From assembly GCA_946122785.1 (NCBI GenBank), contig CAMGYJ010000007.1, positions 1,814,909-1,878,908 on the forward strand: a stretch of DNA of 64,000 nucleotides, written 5' to 3'. The notes below the pieces were generated by a model, which did not search any database, was not told the origin of the DNA, and was given only the letters and a program-made list of their open reading frames with translations. The translations under genes and the position numbers were made by a program. Positions 34,818 to 46,963 of the stretch are shown here, in pieces (positions within the stretch are counted from its first letter, which is position 1; the number at the start of each line of letters is the position of its first letter). The DNA is from Linum tenue. Its lineage: Eukaryota > Streptophyta > Magnoliopsida > Malpighiales > Linaceae.

Positions 34818-37800
34818 TCAGGAAGAGCACCCAAGGCGTTTGGCACACTCCAAGCTCTCCTCGATAACACCCTTTGCATCGTACTTGTACCTAAACCCCA
34901 TCTCCACGAGCTTCGAATTGTCCAGCTTGATTCCTTTCCCATCTTCACCCATCATCCTGCCCAAAATATCCAAACCTCAAAAACCACTAAAAACTTACTC
35001 ACCATCTCCACAAAACAAACAAACAAACAAGCTCATCTTCTTACGTGGCATCCACGTGGCACTCCGGATGGCGGCCCCGGATACACGTGGCGATTTCCCT
35101 GACGCTCAGGCTGCCAGCTGCGCACAGAAACCTGCCCTTAAGCGACGCCGTCTTCTCACCCTCCACGCAGAAAACCAGCGCTTCACAGGCGTCTTCCACG
35201 TGGACGAGCGGCACCGATCCCAACAACTCCTGTATCAGCATCAGCCCGTGGTTGTAGCCGAACAAGTTCCCGGTCGCCGGAGAGACGATCACCTCCACGC
35301 TCGTCGGCACGTGCGAGAGAATCGTGTCACCTCCGACCAGTCCCGTCACCAGGCTCACCACTTCCAGCTTCCCGCCGGCGGCGGCGTCGTTGTACTTCAG
35401 CACTTCTTTCTCCGCCACAGTCTTTCCCCTCGTGTATTCCTTTGTTTTCCGCCCCAACCGAACAAAAAAAATAGTGTGAGAAAAACAAACATGTTATAAT
35501 CAGCTCATACAATTCTTAAGCTTGGACAATCATGATTGTCTTATAATGTTGTCACGTCAAGACTTAATTGATTATGGTTATTTGGATAGTTGAAAAATAA
35601 AAGAATGTATATCTCAAACAAAATTTTTTTTTATTAATCTCGATGATTTTTTCTTACGTAAATAGGGCTGACAAATTGGTCCGGGACTGTTTGGTTTTAT
35701 CCGAAATCGGACCGTATAATCCGGATCGGGACTGGACTGGGACCGGATAGCAAACAATCCAATCTCATATTCGGGCTTAGATTTGAGGTTAAAAAAACCG
35801 GATAAGAGACCCCCAACACTTAAAATCAAGATCAAATTAGGACCGGACCGGTCAAGACCGGATTGTATCCATTTCAATTTTTGGTCCTTATATTCCCGAA
35901 AAGACCGGACTGGGACCGGATCAATTTAGTCCAATTTAACCGGACCGGACCGTATAGCCACCCCTATACGTAAATAAGCTTGAATATCATGAGATATAAA
36001 AGCTTGAACCAGTTACGCTAGTAGCCGAATGCTGTTTAGTAGCCGAAGCTTGAAAAAATGTTCGAGATGTACGTGTATTTCAATTCATAAATGATTCAAA
36101 TTTCATTTTTTTTTATAGACATTACGATCTTTAAAAATCGACTTGATCTCTAATAATTATATCTCAAACATCACCGGCTACTTTCTCGAAGTGTATCAAA
36201 TGTGTATTTCCTCTTCTTTTCCTCGTACTTCAGTATCCTCAACCTTAAAAGTTGGCAACAAAAACACTAAAAAAAAAGAACTGTTGGATTAAGAATTCCA
36301 ATAACATGTCAACAACGTTCGTTAACATCAACATGCCAATTTCTTAGGGAGGTTGACTAATTAAACCTTGTACACAACGACAGCACGAAATTCAAAAATT
36401 CGTCGTTAAAAGTCAACGTTTTTCTTACTGTAGCAGTAGCACCAAGGTCAGAAATTTGGAATTGGAATTGCAGCCAATTTTTTTACCGGGGGGCTGCTGG
36501 TGGTGACTCTGTTTTCAATTTCCAGAAGCACACTCTGTTCCTCTTAGGGATGGCAATTTCGACATGACTCGTTTTACCCGATCTGTTTGACCTGTTTTGG
36601 GCGGGTCCGACCCGCCCCGTAAATGGGGCAGGGCGGGCATGGGTAGTCTCATCGACCCGACCTGCCCTGACCCGTTCCATTCTCGACCTGTTCTTGTCTA
36701 AATTACATGAAATCTTAGTGAAATTACTTTGAATTTTCCTTTTATTGCATCATATTTTAGCTATAATAAATTTGTAAATTAGTGAAAACCTCAATTTCTC
36801 CAATAATTTAACTACAATTGTCATAATATTGTTTGTTTTCTTAGTTTTATAATAAAAATAACGAATATTTCTAATGTTTTTCGTATAAATTGCATACTCA
36901 TTGGGTCGACCTGCCCCAACCCGCGGCCCGTAATCAGTTACCCGCCCTGGACCCGCCCTGCCACGGAACGGGTCTGGATATCAAGCAACCCGCCCCGTAC
37001 CTGCTCATTGCCATTCCTAGTTAACCTAAACCTTTTCATCGATTGCATATATTAACCAATTTGTAGAGAAACAAGGGCAAAGACGGGAAAGGAAAGGGGA
37101 TGAGCTGTACCAAGGTGAAAGTATCGCAGTATTTGAAAGAGACGTTGAGAGGTGTCCAACATGACTCATCAATGGCGTCACCGTAACCGACTCCGTCCTG
37201 AAACAGGGGCGACGCCGCCATGACAGAGGCCGTGTATATCAGCCGCTTCACGGTTCCAGATTTGATGCAGCTTTCCGCTATGCTCTTCGACCCGGCAGCC
37301 ATGGCTTCCATCCTGTCCTTGTACTGCAGGGGTTTTTTTGTTTCTTTGTCAATTTCGGAAAGGGGGGAAGGGAAGGAGGGAAAAAAAAAAACAGAGTACC
37401 CAGATGTAAAAACAGAGTACCCAGATGAAATAGTTTTACAGACAGACCGTGGAGCTGTTCTGGTTGTGTTGGAGAGGGTAAGCGACTTGGAAAACGAATT
37501 CGCAGCCATTAATGGCGGCTTGGAACTGATCTGGGTTGTAGATGTCGGCTTCGAAGAGGACCAAATTGGTCTCGGCGTTATGGAGGGAAGTCAGGAGACC
37601 CACTTTCGCCTTGTCCTCTGCCATTTGCAGAATGATCAGAGAGATAATTAAATTAAATTGGAGCCACGATTTCTTCAGGAATTTGATTGAATCGAATTGA
37701 AGTAAAATCTCGTGGGAAGTGGGTAATGGGGATTTTAACCGACCGAGATTGCGGAGGGTGGCGTGGACGGTGTAGCCCTTTTCCAGCAGTTTCTTGACGA

Positions 37801-37861
37801 GGGAGGAGCCGATGAAGCCAGAGCCTCCCGTGACGCAAACTCTGATTTGGGATTTCTCCAT
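34818..37861 (-). CDS. DFR/anthocyanidin reductase-like NADP-dependent reductase
   Basis: Five exons on the minus strand (37744-37861, 37448-37617, 37111-37323, 35045-35439, 34818-34956) sum to 1035 nt, 344 residues, with all phases consistent. The Rossmann NADP site is TGGSGFIG at residues 11-18 and the catalytic YxxxK is Y169-K173 (EYTRGKTVAEKE). VKRLIYTASVMAASP supplies the serine. The sequence is closest to the branch of extended SDRs annotated as putative anthocyanidin reductase or HC-toxin reductase-like, which reduce ketone or flavonoid-type substrates; the true substrate cannot be told. Related enzymes include DFR and cinnamoyl-CoA reductase. All catalytic residues are present, so it should be active. 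Intron 3 (1671 bp) is enlarged by two hAT-type elements. Confidence 0.88.
35663..35966. mobile_element. hAT-type MITE in intron 3 of the reductase gene
   Basis: Termini TAGGGCTGACAA...AGCCACCCCTA lie between an exact 8-bp duplication TACGTAAA (35655-35662 and 35967-35974). The interior is dense in GGACCGG/CCGGTCC motifs. It is 304 bp long with no coding capacity. Confidence 0.9.
36545..37019. mobile_element. Older hAT-type element in intron 3 of the reductase gene
   Basis: Termini TAGGGATGGCAA and TTGCCATTCCTA are near-perfect inverted repeats. The flanking 8-mers GTTCCTCT and GTTAACCT match at only five positions, so the duplication has decayed. Both subterminal regions are rich in CGACCTGCCC/GGGCGGGTC motifs, while the middle is AT-rich. 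Confidence 0.75.
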
Positions 37862-39808
37862 TACTGTAATTGTGGAGAGTGGTGCATTGGAGTGTGGAGA
37901 GGAAAGCTGATTTTATAGGGGAGAAGAAGAGGAGGAGGAGGAGGTTTGGTTAAGCTTACAAATTCGGTTTTGTTACATGGCGACAAAACATTTAATATAA
38001 TGGATATCCTCTCCCATGGCGGTTCCCGCCAATACCAAGTGTCTCGGTTTATTGTTTTGCCAACTTCTGTTACAATTTCTTATTATTTTGTTTCGAGTTA
38101 AGGACCATTTTGGAGAACTCTTTCTTTGATAAACGTTATCTAATTCAACCATCCCGGAGAAACTTAAGAGATCGAATAATCATTCAGCCGGTTCATTTCG
38201 TACAGCAACTGTGTCAATTGCTCGGTTGTGGCCTCGAGAAGGAGCGAAGACCGAAGTCGTTTGATTGATGCTGAAGAAGATGTTGTGTTCACCAAGATTA
38301 CGAATCAGTTGTTTTTGTCAAATGTTGTGAGGTGCGATTAATAGGTTTTAAGAGCTCCTTCATTGATCTCTTCGCTCGATGAGTTTATCTCTGCGACAAT
38401 TCTCTCTGCCTACGATCCAAAATCGTCGTTGGAGCAATTCGTGTGGCAGATTCCTCGTAATTACGCCACCGAAAGATGACTTCAGTTGCGATGCTTGATC
38501 GATTCACAAATCACACCTGGTTCCCCCATCAGCACCGTCGCTTCTCTCCCCTTTGCAGCAAACAAGTTTCACTGGAAACTTTTCGATGGATCTGTGTTTC
38601 TAATCGTCGATTCGGCCGGTCCGGTCACGATGCTGATGGGGTATATAGCTTGCACTAATTATGGCCGGTTCTTGATTGCTATGCCCCATCAGCATCGTGG
38701 CCGAACCGGCCGGTCTTGTAATTTCCGGTTAACGAAAAATTGAGGTTCAGGTAAATGTTTTGAAAAACTCAAATATTTATTAAATAAATAAATGAAGTGA
38801 AAGAATGTGCTTTTACCATCAGCAATTCAGCATCTCAGCCGTATTGGAATAGGATTAGCTGCCGGAAAATTTTTGGAAAAGCCTCAAAAACATCCCACGA
38901 ACAACCTGCGAATGAAACAAATGCTTTCTGTCTTCTTCGTAATTGAATGGAGCTATCTATTGAAACAAAAAACCAACAAAGAAGAGGAAATTTTCAAACA
39001 TTGACAACAGGTAAAAGGAAGAAGAAAAAAAACATAGTGGAAATTATTGAAATAAGCAAATTATATGCCCACACAATTTGTTGATCTTTTACAAGGTAAA
39101 CAAGATTTATCAAAACAAGCTGATGGCACAAATTGATCAGAATGACCTCACTGACTTCTGCAGTAGCTGATGGCACAAATTGATCAGAATGACCTCACTG
39201 ACTTCTGCAGTAGCTGATGCACAGTGAGATTCATATCATTCTCCAACCATCAGGCTCCTAAGACAAAAATCAGACGCCGAAATACTCAGATCGTATTTAA
39301 TGAGAAGTTTGTTATTCGATCAACTAGGCACAACATACACACCAACACACAAATTAGTACTTATCTTGACAATAAGACACAAAAACTAGACAGCCAAGTA
39401 TATGCTTCAACACTTTGTCCTTCAAAACATTCTCCTAGCAGAAGCCACGGTTCAGCTAGTTTTACCTGGTAATAAACAATGTAATGGACAAGATGAACCT
39501 TTGTCCCACGGAATCATCGATTGAAAAGGTCAACCAATCAAAAAGGGGACACTTCTACTGGAGAAACCAGCTAAGCCTTCTTTCTTCCTTTCCAATGGTA
39601 AGCACCAAGATACAAAAGGAATGCTGGGTTTAAACATGAACGACAACACACGACGCAAGAAAGGGAGAAAAGCAGCTGTGAGCTGGTTCCATGGTGTTAC
39701 AGAGCAATGACCGCTTCAAACGCCTGATAGTGATAGATAGAGAGAGAGAGGAAGCTAGGACTCCACAAAGGAATCTATATAGACCACATGATGCCAAGAA
39801 TGCAGGAA
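37862..39808. other. Intergenic region between the reductase and SEH1 genes
   Basis: There is no intact gene. Positions 38614-38641 and 38684-38713 form an inverted repeat of about 28-30 nt (CACGATGCTGATGGGG and complement) with a 42-nt loop. A perfect 47-bp tandem duplication lies at 39121-39167 and 39168-39214. Short frames at 38476-38743 have no recognisable similarity. Part of 39215-39808 is probably 3' flank of SEH1. Confidence 0.55.
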
Positions 39809-42142
39809 CTAGGTAGCGGGCTCAAATGCGGCTTGTTCGTGCCAGATACCGTTCAAGTTGGACTGCCAGAGTCTCACCATTCCATCAGTCCCTGTGGTCG
39901 CTAGAGTCATCCCGCTCATATCCCATTCCATTTGCCAAACCTACATGGGTAAAACGTTCACATGGTTTCAGGAAGACAAATGAGACCGAGTGGTATTTGC
40001 ATTGCTAGTTTCGAAACCACTGTGGTCATGGTACCTCTGCTTCATAGCCGGAGAGTAAAGCAACCCTCTCCACTGAAAGTCTGCCATCGGTGTCGGGGTT
40101 CGATCCCAGATGCCATATGGCAATTCCCTTGTGAGTAGCAACAGCAATGACCTCATATGGCCTTACAAAAATAGGAAGGCTTGGTTTAAATAGATACGAA
40201 CTTTTACAAATTTATATGTTCTGGCATTTCAGATGTTTAAGTAATCACCTGCCGATGTTTGGTGCCCAGGCAACAGAGAACACCTGATCTTTTCTATCTT
40301 CAGGTAAAGCAAGCTCGGCCACTGGGACCCATCGTTGGTGGTCTAGATCGAACTCCCACACCTGTCAAGTCTGAACCTGGTCAGCTAGATGAAACTTGAC
40401 AATCATGAATTACTGTGGACATGAACCAGCCCAGGTAAATGAAAACCTTTTTTCCTAAAAGCTAAATTCTTTATCCAAGGAAGACAGAATGCCTGTCAAG
40501 AGACGCTTGTGACTCATCATGCCAAGGACTCTGAGTTATCAGGCATATCGGGTCTTTCGGGTGTGTTTAGTATTGCAAATTGATGTTATTATTCCCGATG
40601 GCATGCCATCCGTTTTGCATTGTATTATATGAGGTATATTTTCAGAGACATTATTTGATTCAGTGCAATTGTGCATGATATTGTGTCAGAAAGGTTAAAA
40701 GACAATAGCCGACCTACTTTTCTAGATTGCATTTTCAAATACTTCCTACTTATCAAATATTTGAGATGCATGGGTAATTTCAAGTGCACTCAAATACATC
40801 AAAATTGTCAAGGAAAATAATATATATGCCTAATACATGTTATTGAAGATATCACTCTTCCAAACACAGTCAATCAAACAACCTGCGACTTCTATTTCAG
40901 AATTCGTTTCACTACTAAGGATCTCAAACAATGAGGTCAAACTTATGTAAGCCACTTTATTTTGCCTTTCTAACATTTCATATGAATTATGTCCAAAATC
41001 ATCTCATTTCCTCTCCTCTTCTTTTCTTCATATATGATTACCATATCTTATTGAAGGATCTAAGTCAAGTTGATGTTCACAGTTCCTTTTGCCAATGGCA
41101 ACAAAAAAAGACAAGAACTTAGGTTAGGTTTCCTATAACCTTGGAAGAGTTGAGTTGCGGTGTATCCGAATTGAAGCCTAAGACAAAGCTCATCTCCTGG
41201 CCATCGCCCCTTTGTGGATTCCAAGAAACGGAAGCAGAGAAGCATGAAGCCTTGGCTAATTTAGCTACTGAATCAGTCAAATTCTGAAACTCAGCCTGAT
41301 GCATTGGAAAAATAAAAGCACATTAGCAGGAGAAATGAGCAAAAGCCTATCATCCCTGCTCTACAATAATGCTACAATTGACACAATCGAACATCTAAAC
41401 CTGAAGCTGCCAGTTCTTCAACTCTAATGGATTAGAGAGCTCGTACACTTTCACCTGACCACCTGAATATGCAACAACCTGCGAGCTACAAACAAAGACA
41501 ATCACCAATTGAACATACTTTCCAACCATTAATACAACAGCGAAAAACGAATGAATCACGAGAATTCACCATCTTCAAAATGGTCCGGAAAACTCCGAAT
41601 TGAACATCCAACACTTTAGCAGAGTTGCTCTGAAAGCTTTTGCAGTGCTTCCATTCAACAGCTTGCGCATCTACACAAACAAAGGCCAACACTATCAACA
41701 ACCTAATCTGAAACTCTCCGTAAGGTATTTTATAACAGCAAAAAAGCAGTCCAAACGGAGAAAAACCTTCAGCCAACTCTTCCCATAGAGACGAGCTTCC
41801 ATTCCCGTCAATGCAAGCCACTGCATCGCCAAATAGCGGCGGAATCCATACTACCTTCACAACACCACTCTCACCCACCTAAACCAAATTTCAATTAACA
41901 CGAAGAACACCAATCGGAAATCACATGGAGGCAGCTAAGAGCTCGCTGGAAAAGACTCAAATTTTCGGCGGAAATTTACTAACCCTAGCTTTGGAGGTAC
42001 ATTTGAAAGACGTAGAAGCAGGGTCGCAGGAATCGAAGATTGAAAGCGTCCCGTCTACGGAGCCGGTGGCCAACCGCTGGCCGGAGTAGTTCCACGCGGA
42101 GCACGTCGTGCCGTTGTCAAGTGTTGCCAGTGATTTCTCCAT
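39809..42142 (-). CDS. SEH1: Nucleoporin SEH1, WD40 protein
   Basis: Eight exons on the minus strand (41984-42142, 41767-41878, 41570-41670, 41401-41478, 41140-41295, 40249-40361, 40035-40161, 39809-39940) give 325 residues, the size of plant SEH1. WD-type blades are visible throughout: CSAWNYSGQRLATGSVDGTL, VKVVWIPPLFGDAVAC, GGQVKVYELSNPLELKNWQL, SASVSWNP, VFSVAWAPNIGRPYEVIAVA and VWQMEWDMSGMTLATTGTDG. SEH1 belongs to the Nup107-160 (Y) complex of the nuclear pore scaffold and, in other eukaryotes, to the SEA/GATOR complex. All phases agree. One oddity is CIDGNGSSSLWEEL in blade 2, where relatives usually have a Cys-Glu-Asp-Gly type turn. Confidence 0.94.
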
Positions 42143-42462
42143 AAGTAAAGCTTTGATTGCAGCGATCTAAGCTCGTCTCGCTGAGTGAAGTCTGCTGTGC
42201 CTGCTGACTTCTCCCGCCAAGGTTTTTTTCCCCTCAGTTACAGAGCTCGGTACTAGACTAAACGTCACACCTAAAAGTAAAAGGGCCGGGGTTTTAAAAG
42301 ATCCACAAGGTTTGTGGGCTCTAAATATGGGCCCAGGAAATAGAGCCAATCTAATTCAAGCACTCCACCAAGTCGGTACTCATCTCGGCTGGGTCATCCG
42401 ACTCGAGCCGTGGTACTGGCTCGGTAGGGTAAACCAAGAGGCCAGAACCGGTTTGACCTCAT

Positions 42463-43772
42463 TTCTTAGCTAGAGCTTTGAAAAATTCACTCTCCAAGTC
42501 CATAAAGTAGTTGACCATCCACTTGTAAGCATTGTTCTTCTAGTTGAGAAACGGGTCGAGAAGATCCTGACCAATAAGCGGAATGCAACTAGGCAGTCCG
42601 AAGGCTCGGGCAGGTCTCTGAGTTTTCCCTGGTGGATCACCTCGAGATTGGGGGCTTTTCAGCCCTGGAGTGAGGTGGAACTTACCACACGTGTAGAAAA
42701 CATAAGGAGGGATGTCGAGCTCCACCGCCACCTGGAGGGTGTTGGCACCGAGGAAATCGACTATGATGGCCACCACAGTAGGAGTATTGAGTAGGCTCTT
42801 CAAGGAGTCGTCGATGTAAGGGAGGGAACGAATCATGGTGAGGGTGACGCGAGTGATGACGTCAAACAGGCTGACCAACAAGAGGAAGAGAGGGGAGATG
42901 GTGGCTGGAGGAGCTCGCGCTAGGGTTTCATGTCGAAACCATTGACGGGACCATGATGGCGACGAAGAAATTGTGGCGATGGAGGAGACATTTGGCTAGC
43001 TCCACGAACAGAAATCAGGTTATCCTGACTTGGGGAAGGCACCAGGGGCGGAGCTACTAAGGGCCAAGGGGCCCCCAATCCCCGGGAATTACAAAAATTA
43101 TGTATGAATGCGTAGGTATTCCGAAAATTATCTAGTAACTTAAGTGCTTCTAATATATGTATTCGGGGAAAGTGTAACAAAAGTAATTATTTGGCCTAGT
43201 GGGGCGTAGCCAACATTAATTGCTATACTGTTCACTTTTTACATTTTCCATTTTTCTTAATGATTTATCATATTTTTAACATACTTTTATTTTCGTTATA
43301 ATCAGATAAACTTTTCTCCAATAAGTTTAAAACCAATTTTAATTTTGCTAGAAAATCAATTTTTTATTTGAAATTTATACTTTGATTAACTTTCCACTTG
43401 AACATATAAGTTTTTTAACCTATAAATTATATCTTTAACAATAATTTTATTATAAATAAATGATTATTTTCTTGTTCAAATACTAATATTAAATAACATT
43501 CTACAAACTGAAAATCAATGATTTTTTTGGGTATTTTACTCATTTATATTGAATCATAATAGATTATATCTACAACCAATATGATTATTTGAAACAACAT
43601 CTTGTACGGTTTCATAATTAACATAATTAATATATTGTTATATAATTTTATTTTTTGTATTTTATGATAATATACTAAAAAATCTGACCTCCTGAACCCA
43701 GAATCCTGACTCCATTCTTGAAGGCACCATGACGACTCGGAGCTCCGGCCTGACGGTGGCAATGTGGACCAT
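42463..43772 (-). pseudogene. UDP-glycosyltransferase (UGT72-like) pseudogene, split by a transposon
   Basis: Only the N-terminal half of a family-1 glycosyltransferase remains. The minus strand shows MVHIATV near 43772, then after the inserted element FLFVELAKCLLHRHNFFV, TRSLPYIDD-like and VVAIIVDFLGANTLQVAVEL, PPYVFYT, and CIPLIGQDLLDP followed by an in-frame stop. Beyond the stop KNNAYKWMVNYF and a further few codons still match. The stretch before CIPL has two compensating frameshifts: the expected LRDLPEP is found in another frame. The sugar-donor PSPG box is absent. UGT72 enzymes glucosylate phenolics and monolignols. Stops, frameshifts and the hAT-like insertion make it clearly dead. 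Confidence 0.85.
43043..43719. mobile_element. hAT-like element inserted in the UGT pseudogene
   Basis: The element starts CAGGGGCGGAGCTA and ends GACTCCATTCTT, loosely inverted. It is flanked by the direct repeat GAAGGCAC (43035-43042 and 43720-43727), extendable to 9 bp as GAAGGCACC. On the minus strand the duplicated bases are part of the UGT coding sequence, so the insertion occurred within the gene. The interior is extremely AT-rich and without a transposase. Confidence 0.75.
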
Positions 43773-44294
43773 TTTGTGTTAAGTGTTTTGTTTAGGAGGT
43801 TCGCTTGGTTTGAGTAGACAACAATACTATTGTTTGAGGTGTTTTAGATACAGGAAAACGATGCTTTTTATAATGGCTCATGTATACAGCTAGAGGAACT
43901 AGGTAAGAAGGCGAAGATTCTAATGGGGCACCATTTTGTACTGAACTGGCTCTCTCCAATGGTTTTGGTTAATTTTTCTTTTCCGCAGTCTAAAAGTTTA
44001 TCTTAATGTAATTGAAAGGACAAGGTTGGACGAAAGTAGTACCCATACTCCACCCTACACTATTTGAAATCGGATAAAACTCAGCCTAATCAAATCGTGA
44101 CAGATCGAATTGCATAGATCTTATCATAAATTTTCATAACGAATCATTCAAAATCGAAAGTAGTAAGTAAAGCACAAATCCTCCAAGGCTGGAGCTAGCT
44201 AGCTAGATGCAAAAAAGTACTAGAGCTCATCTGACGAGCTTCAAACCCCGTGAATTGATTCCAAAAATTCATGGAAGGAACTCCAATGTTCGTT

Positions 44295-46963
44295 CTAGAA
44301 CTTGAAAATGGCAGCACCGCTGGAAGGCTTGGAAGCAAAGACATGGAGGTCAAGATCGTTCTTGCCAATTACACCCTTTTCGACTCTTGACTGATAAAAT
44401 TTCTCCTGCAATAAAAATTGAATAATCAAACAATTAAGAAACCTTAATTGTTAAAATATAAAACGAGTATGCCACGACATTAATACGTAACATATGCACA
44501 TAATTAATTAATTACCTTCAACGTTTGAATGAACTGTGGGACGGTGGCCTCCTTCAGCAGAGCAATCACACAACCGCCCCATCCACCGCCGGTGAGCCTT
44601 GCCCCTAAGGCGCCATTGTCCCGGCAGACTTTCACTAGTTCTTCCAACTCCGGGCAACTATATATACACCGTGAAAAAATGTTCAAGTACTGTAAAATTA
44701 AAATGGCTTCATGCTTGCTACCCGATCGTACTGAAATTCTGAAAAAAGGTTAAACAAGCTCACCTGGATTCGTATAGAGAAGTACAGCTTTTATGGCTGT
44801 CGTTCATTAGCTCGCCTAGCTTCTTCATTTTCTCCTCATCGCTGCAAAATAGTTCATCATCAGCTCACCAGGATTCGAATAGAGAAGTAAAGCTTTGATC
44901 TTTCATAGCTGTCGACGTTCACCTGAGCTTTCCTGACGCTATGTCCCTAAACGCATGCACCCGCTTTGCTTCTGAGTAGACATGCGCAGCTCTCTGGTGT
45001 AACTTGTACTGCGTGGTTGAGTTGAGCACATCCAATATCGACGACGGCGAAGTACTGAACAAGGATGTCAATTTTTCTCCAACGATGTTCTCGATTTGTT
45101 CGGCTGTGTAGGGTACCTCTTTCAGAAATTCCTGAAGGAACAATTAACAAGTGCAGTAATGAATGATTTTACAGTATGCAGTCACAAAATGCCATTGTTG
45201 AACATTAGCAAAGGTGAGTGATCATGGCGTAATACATACCTTAACAGAGGCAAGTGGGTCAGATTTACCCAATCCCTCTACATCAGACAGAGTTTGCATT
45301 CTTGATCTTGCCTCCTCTGGCTTCATTCCCAGGTTTATTCCAAGTAAGATCTGCAGAAACAAATGTAGATTACAGAATGAAGTGTACACAGTAAAGAGAT
45401 AGACTGCTGGAAGTGATTTCTATGCTTCGAGAACTAGTTGATCCCAATAACGCAGAAGTTTTGCACACATACAGCAGCTAAACGACATTCGACAACTCTG
45501 GTATTGTATCCAGTTGCAGCCATCTGAGATTGGTCGGCCAGAGAATGTGCAATCACGAAAGTGGCACCCTTCGGCAGCTGCACATGATCAGTTGCTCGAA
45601 CCGGATTGAATTCTATCAGCTCAGCAAATCCTGCTTTAGCCACCATAGATGCTGCATGCTAAATCAGAACAGGCCAGGCCAATTCATTAGCATCTAGCTT
45701 AGCTAGTAGTTTCCATATATAACAATGAAGAACGTGATTTTCTCTCTGGTTACAAACCTGGTCCATTCCTGCAGATTGACCTTTCCCTATGTGGCTTTCA
45801 CATTCACGAGTCACCTCAGCAACTTCTTTCTGCGTACAATTTTTTGAAGCAATTGATTCCATGGTGATCGACCTTCATTGTACAACAAACTTCTAACGCT
45901 TGGTTGGGTTTTGTTTTTTACCTTTGGGAAGCTGACACCGAAAGCAGCCATGATCGCGACCGTAGCTGAACAAACGAATGCTGCAGAGCTCGACAGCCCC
46001 CAACCTGATGAATCGAACAAGACAACGAAACAAAAACAGCAATTCATTAGATTATGAAAGTGTTCTAGGGTTGCAGACCCAGTTGGTTCATTAGCAACGT
46101 TGCATATATACATACCAATTGGAACAGCTCCATCAACCATAACCTCAAGCCCAACCGATTCGTCGAAGAACCTAACCGAGTCTCCAACGTCTCTCCCTTT
46201 GGCTTTCGCATATTCATAGTAACCTTTGTACCTATACAGCAGAGTTTAGCAGTGTCCTGTATACAGATTCACATTCCAAAACTAGGTTATGGAAAATATG
46301 AGAGAATCATTTCAATCTCACCCGCAGATGAAGTAATCACCCCAACTACGATTCTTCAAGTCCACTGCCTGCACCAATCACGAATTCCCCCGACGATAAT
46401 TCGCGAAAAATTTTAAAACGATCATTGCGCGACATTCTTCATCGTTTTCTATACGTTTCATCAGCGAGATTGTTATTGTTCGAAATGGAAGAAAAAGGAG
46501 GAAACCTGATTAGGATCGGCAGGGTAACTGCACATCGCGTACTTCTTCTCGTCGACATTCGCGATCCGCAGCAGCTTTTCCCCTTCTTTTGGAGAATGCT
46601 TGGAGATTGCGACAATGGTGTCTCGTTGAATCGCCGTCGACAACACCGAGCAGCCTTCTCTAGCAGTATGCGCTCCCAACAAATTCACACGTCCTTCGCC
46701 AAAAAACGACGACGTATCAAAATTCAAAACGTGAATTGTTCTAGGTTGTACCATTTGACGCGAAGACGGGAGAAGAAAGAGGGGGAGTTCAGACCTGGAC
46801 AGCGGGAATAGATGTCCGGCGGATGGCCGAAAACTCGATCGAACTCCGCCTTCAGATTGTCGAATCGGACGCGAGCTTGCTTGATCTCTTCGGGACCGCC
46901 GCCGTAGACGGGATCGAGGGAGGAGTGAATCGGGATGGTGAGCTCGTCGGCGTGCTCCGCCAT
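44295..46963 (-). CDS. GALK: Galactokinase (GHMP kinase) with altered sugar-binding motif
   Basis: Twelve exons on the minus strand (46795-46963, 46506-46693, 46322-46368, 46116-46231, 45922-46004, 45758-45829, 45473-45658, 45240-45350, 44923-45131, 44764-44841, 44516-44657, 44295-44405) sum to 1512 nt, 503 residues, all in phase. Alignment by eye with plant galactokinase is end to end: [37 protein letters not shown] (catalytic Asp about 224), [46 protein letters not shown]. The enzyme phosphorylates galactose to galactose-1-phosphate in the Leloir salvage pathway in the cytosol. Two motifs are unusual: the signature GEHxDY is GAHTAR (residues 63-68), losing the Glu and Asp that contact galactose, and the phosphate loop reads PIGWGLSSS with Trp where relatives have Ser or Gly. 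Activity is therefore doubtful. Confidence 0.9.
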
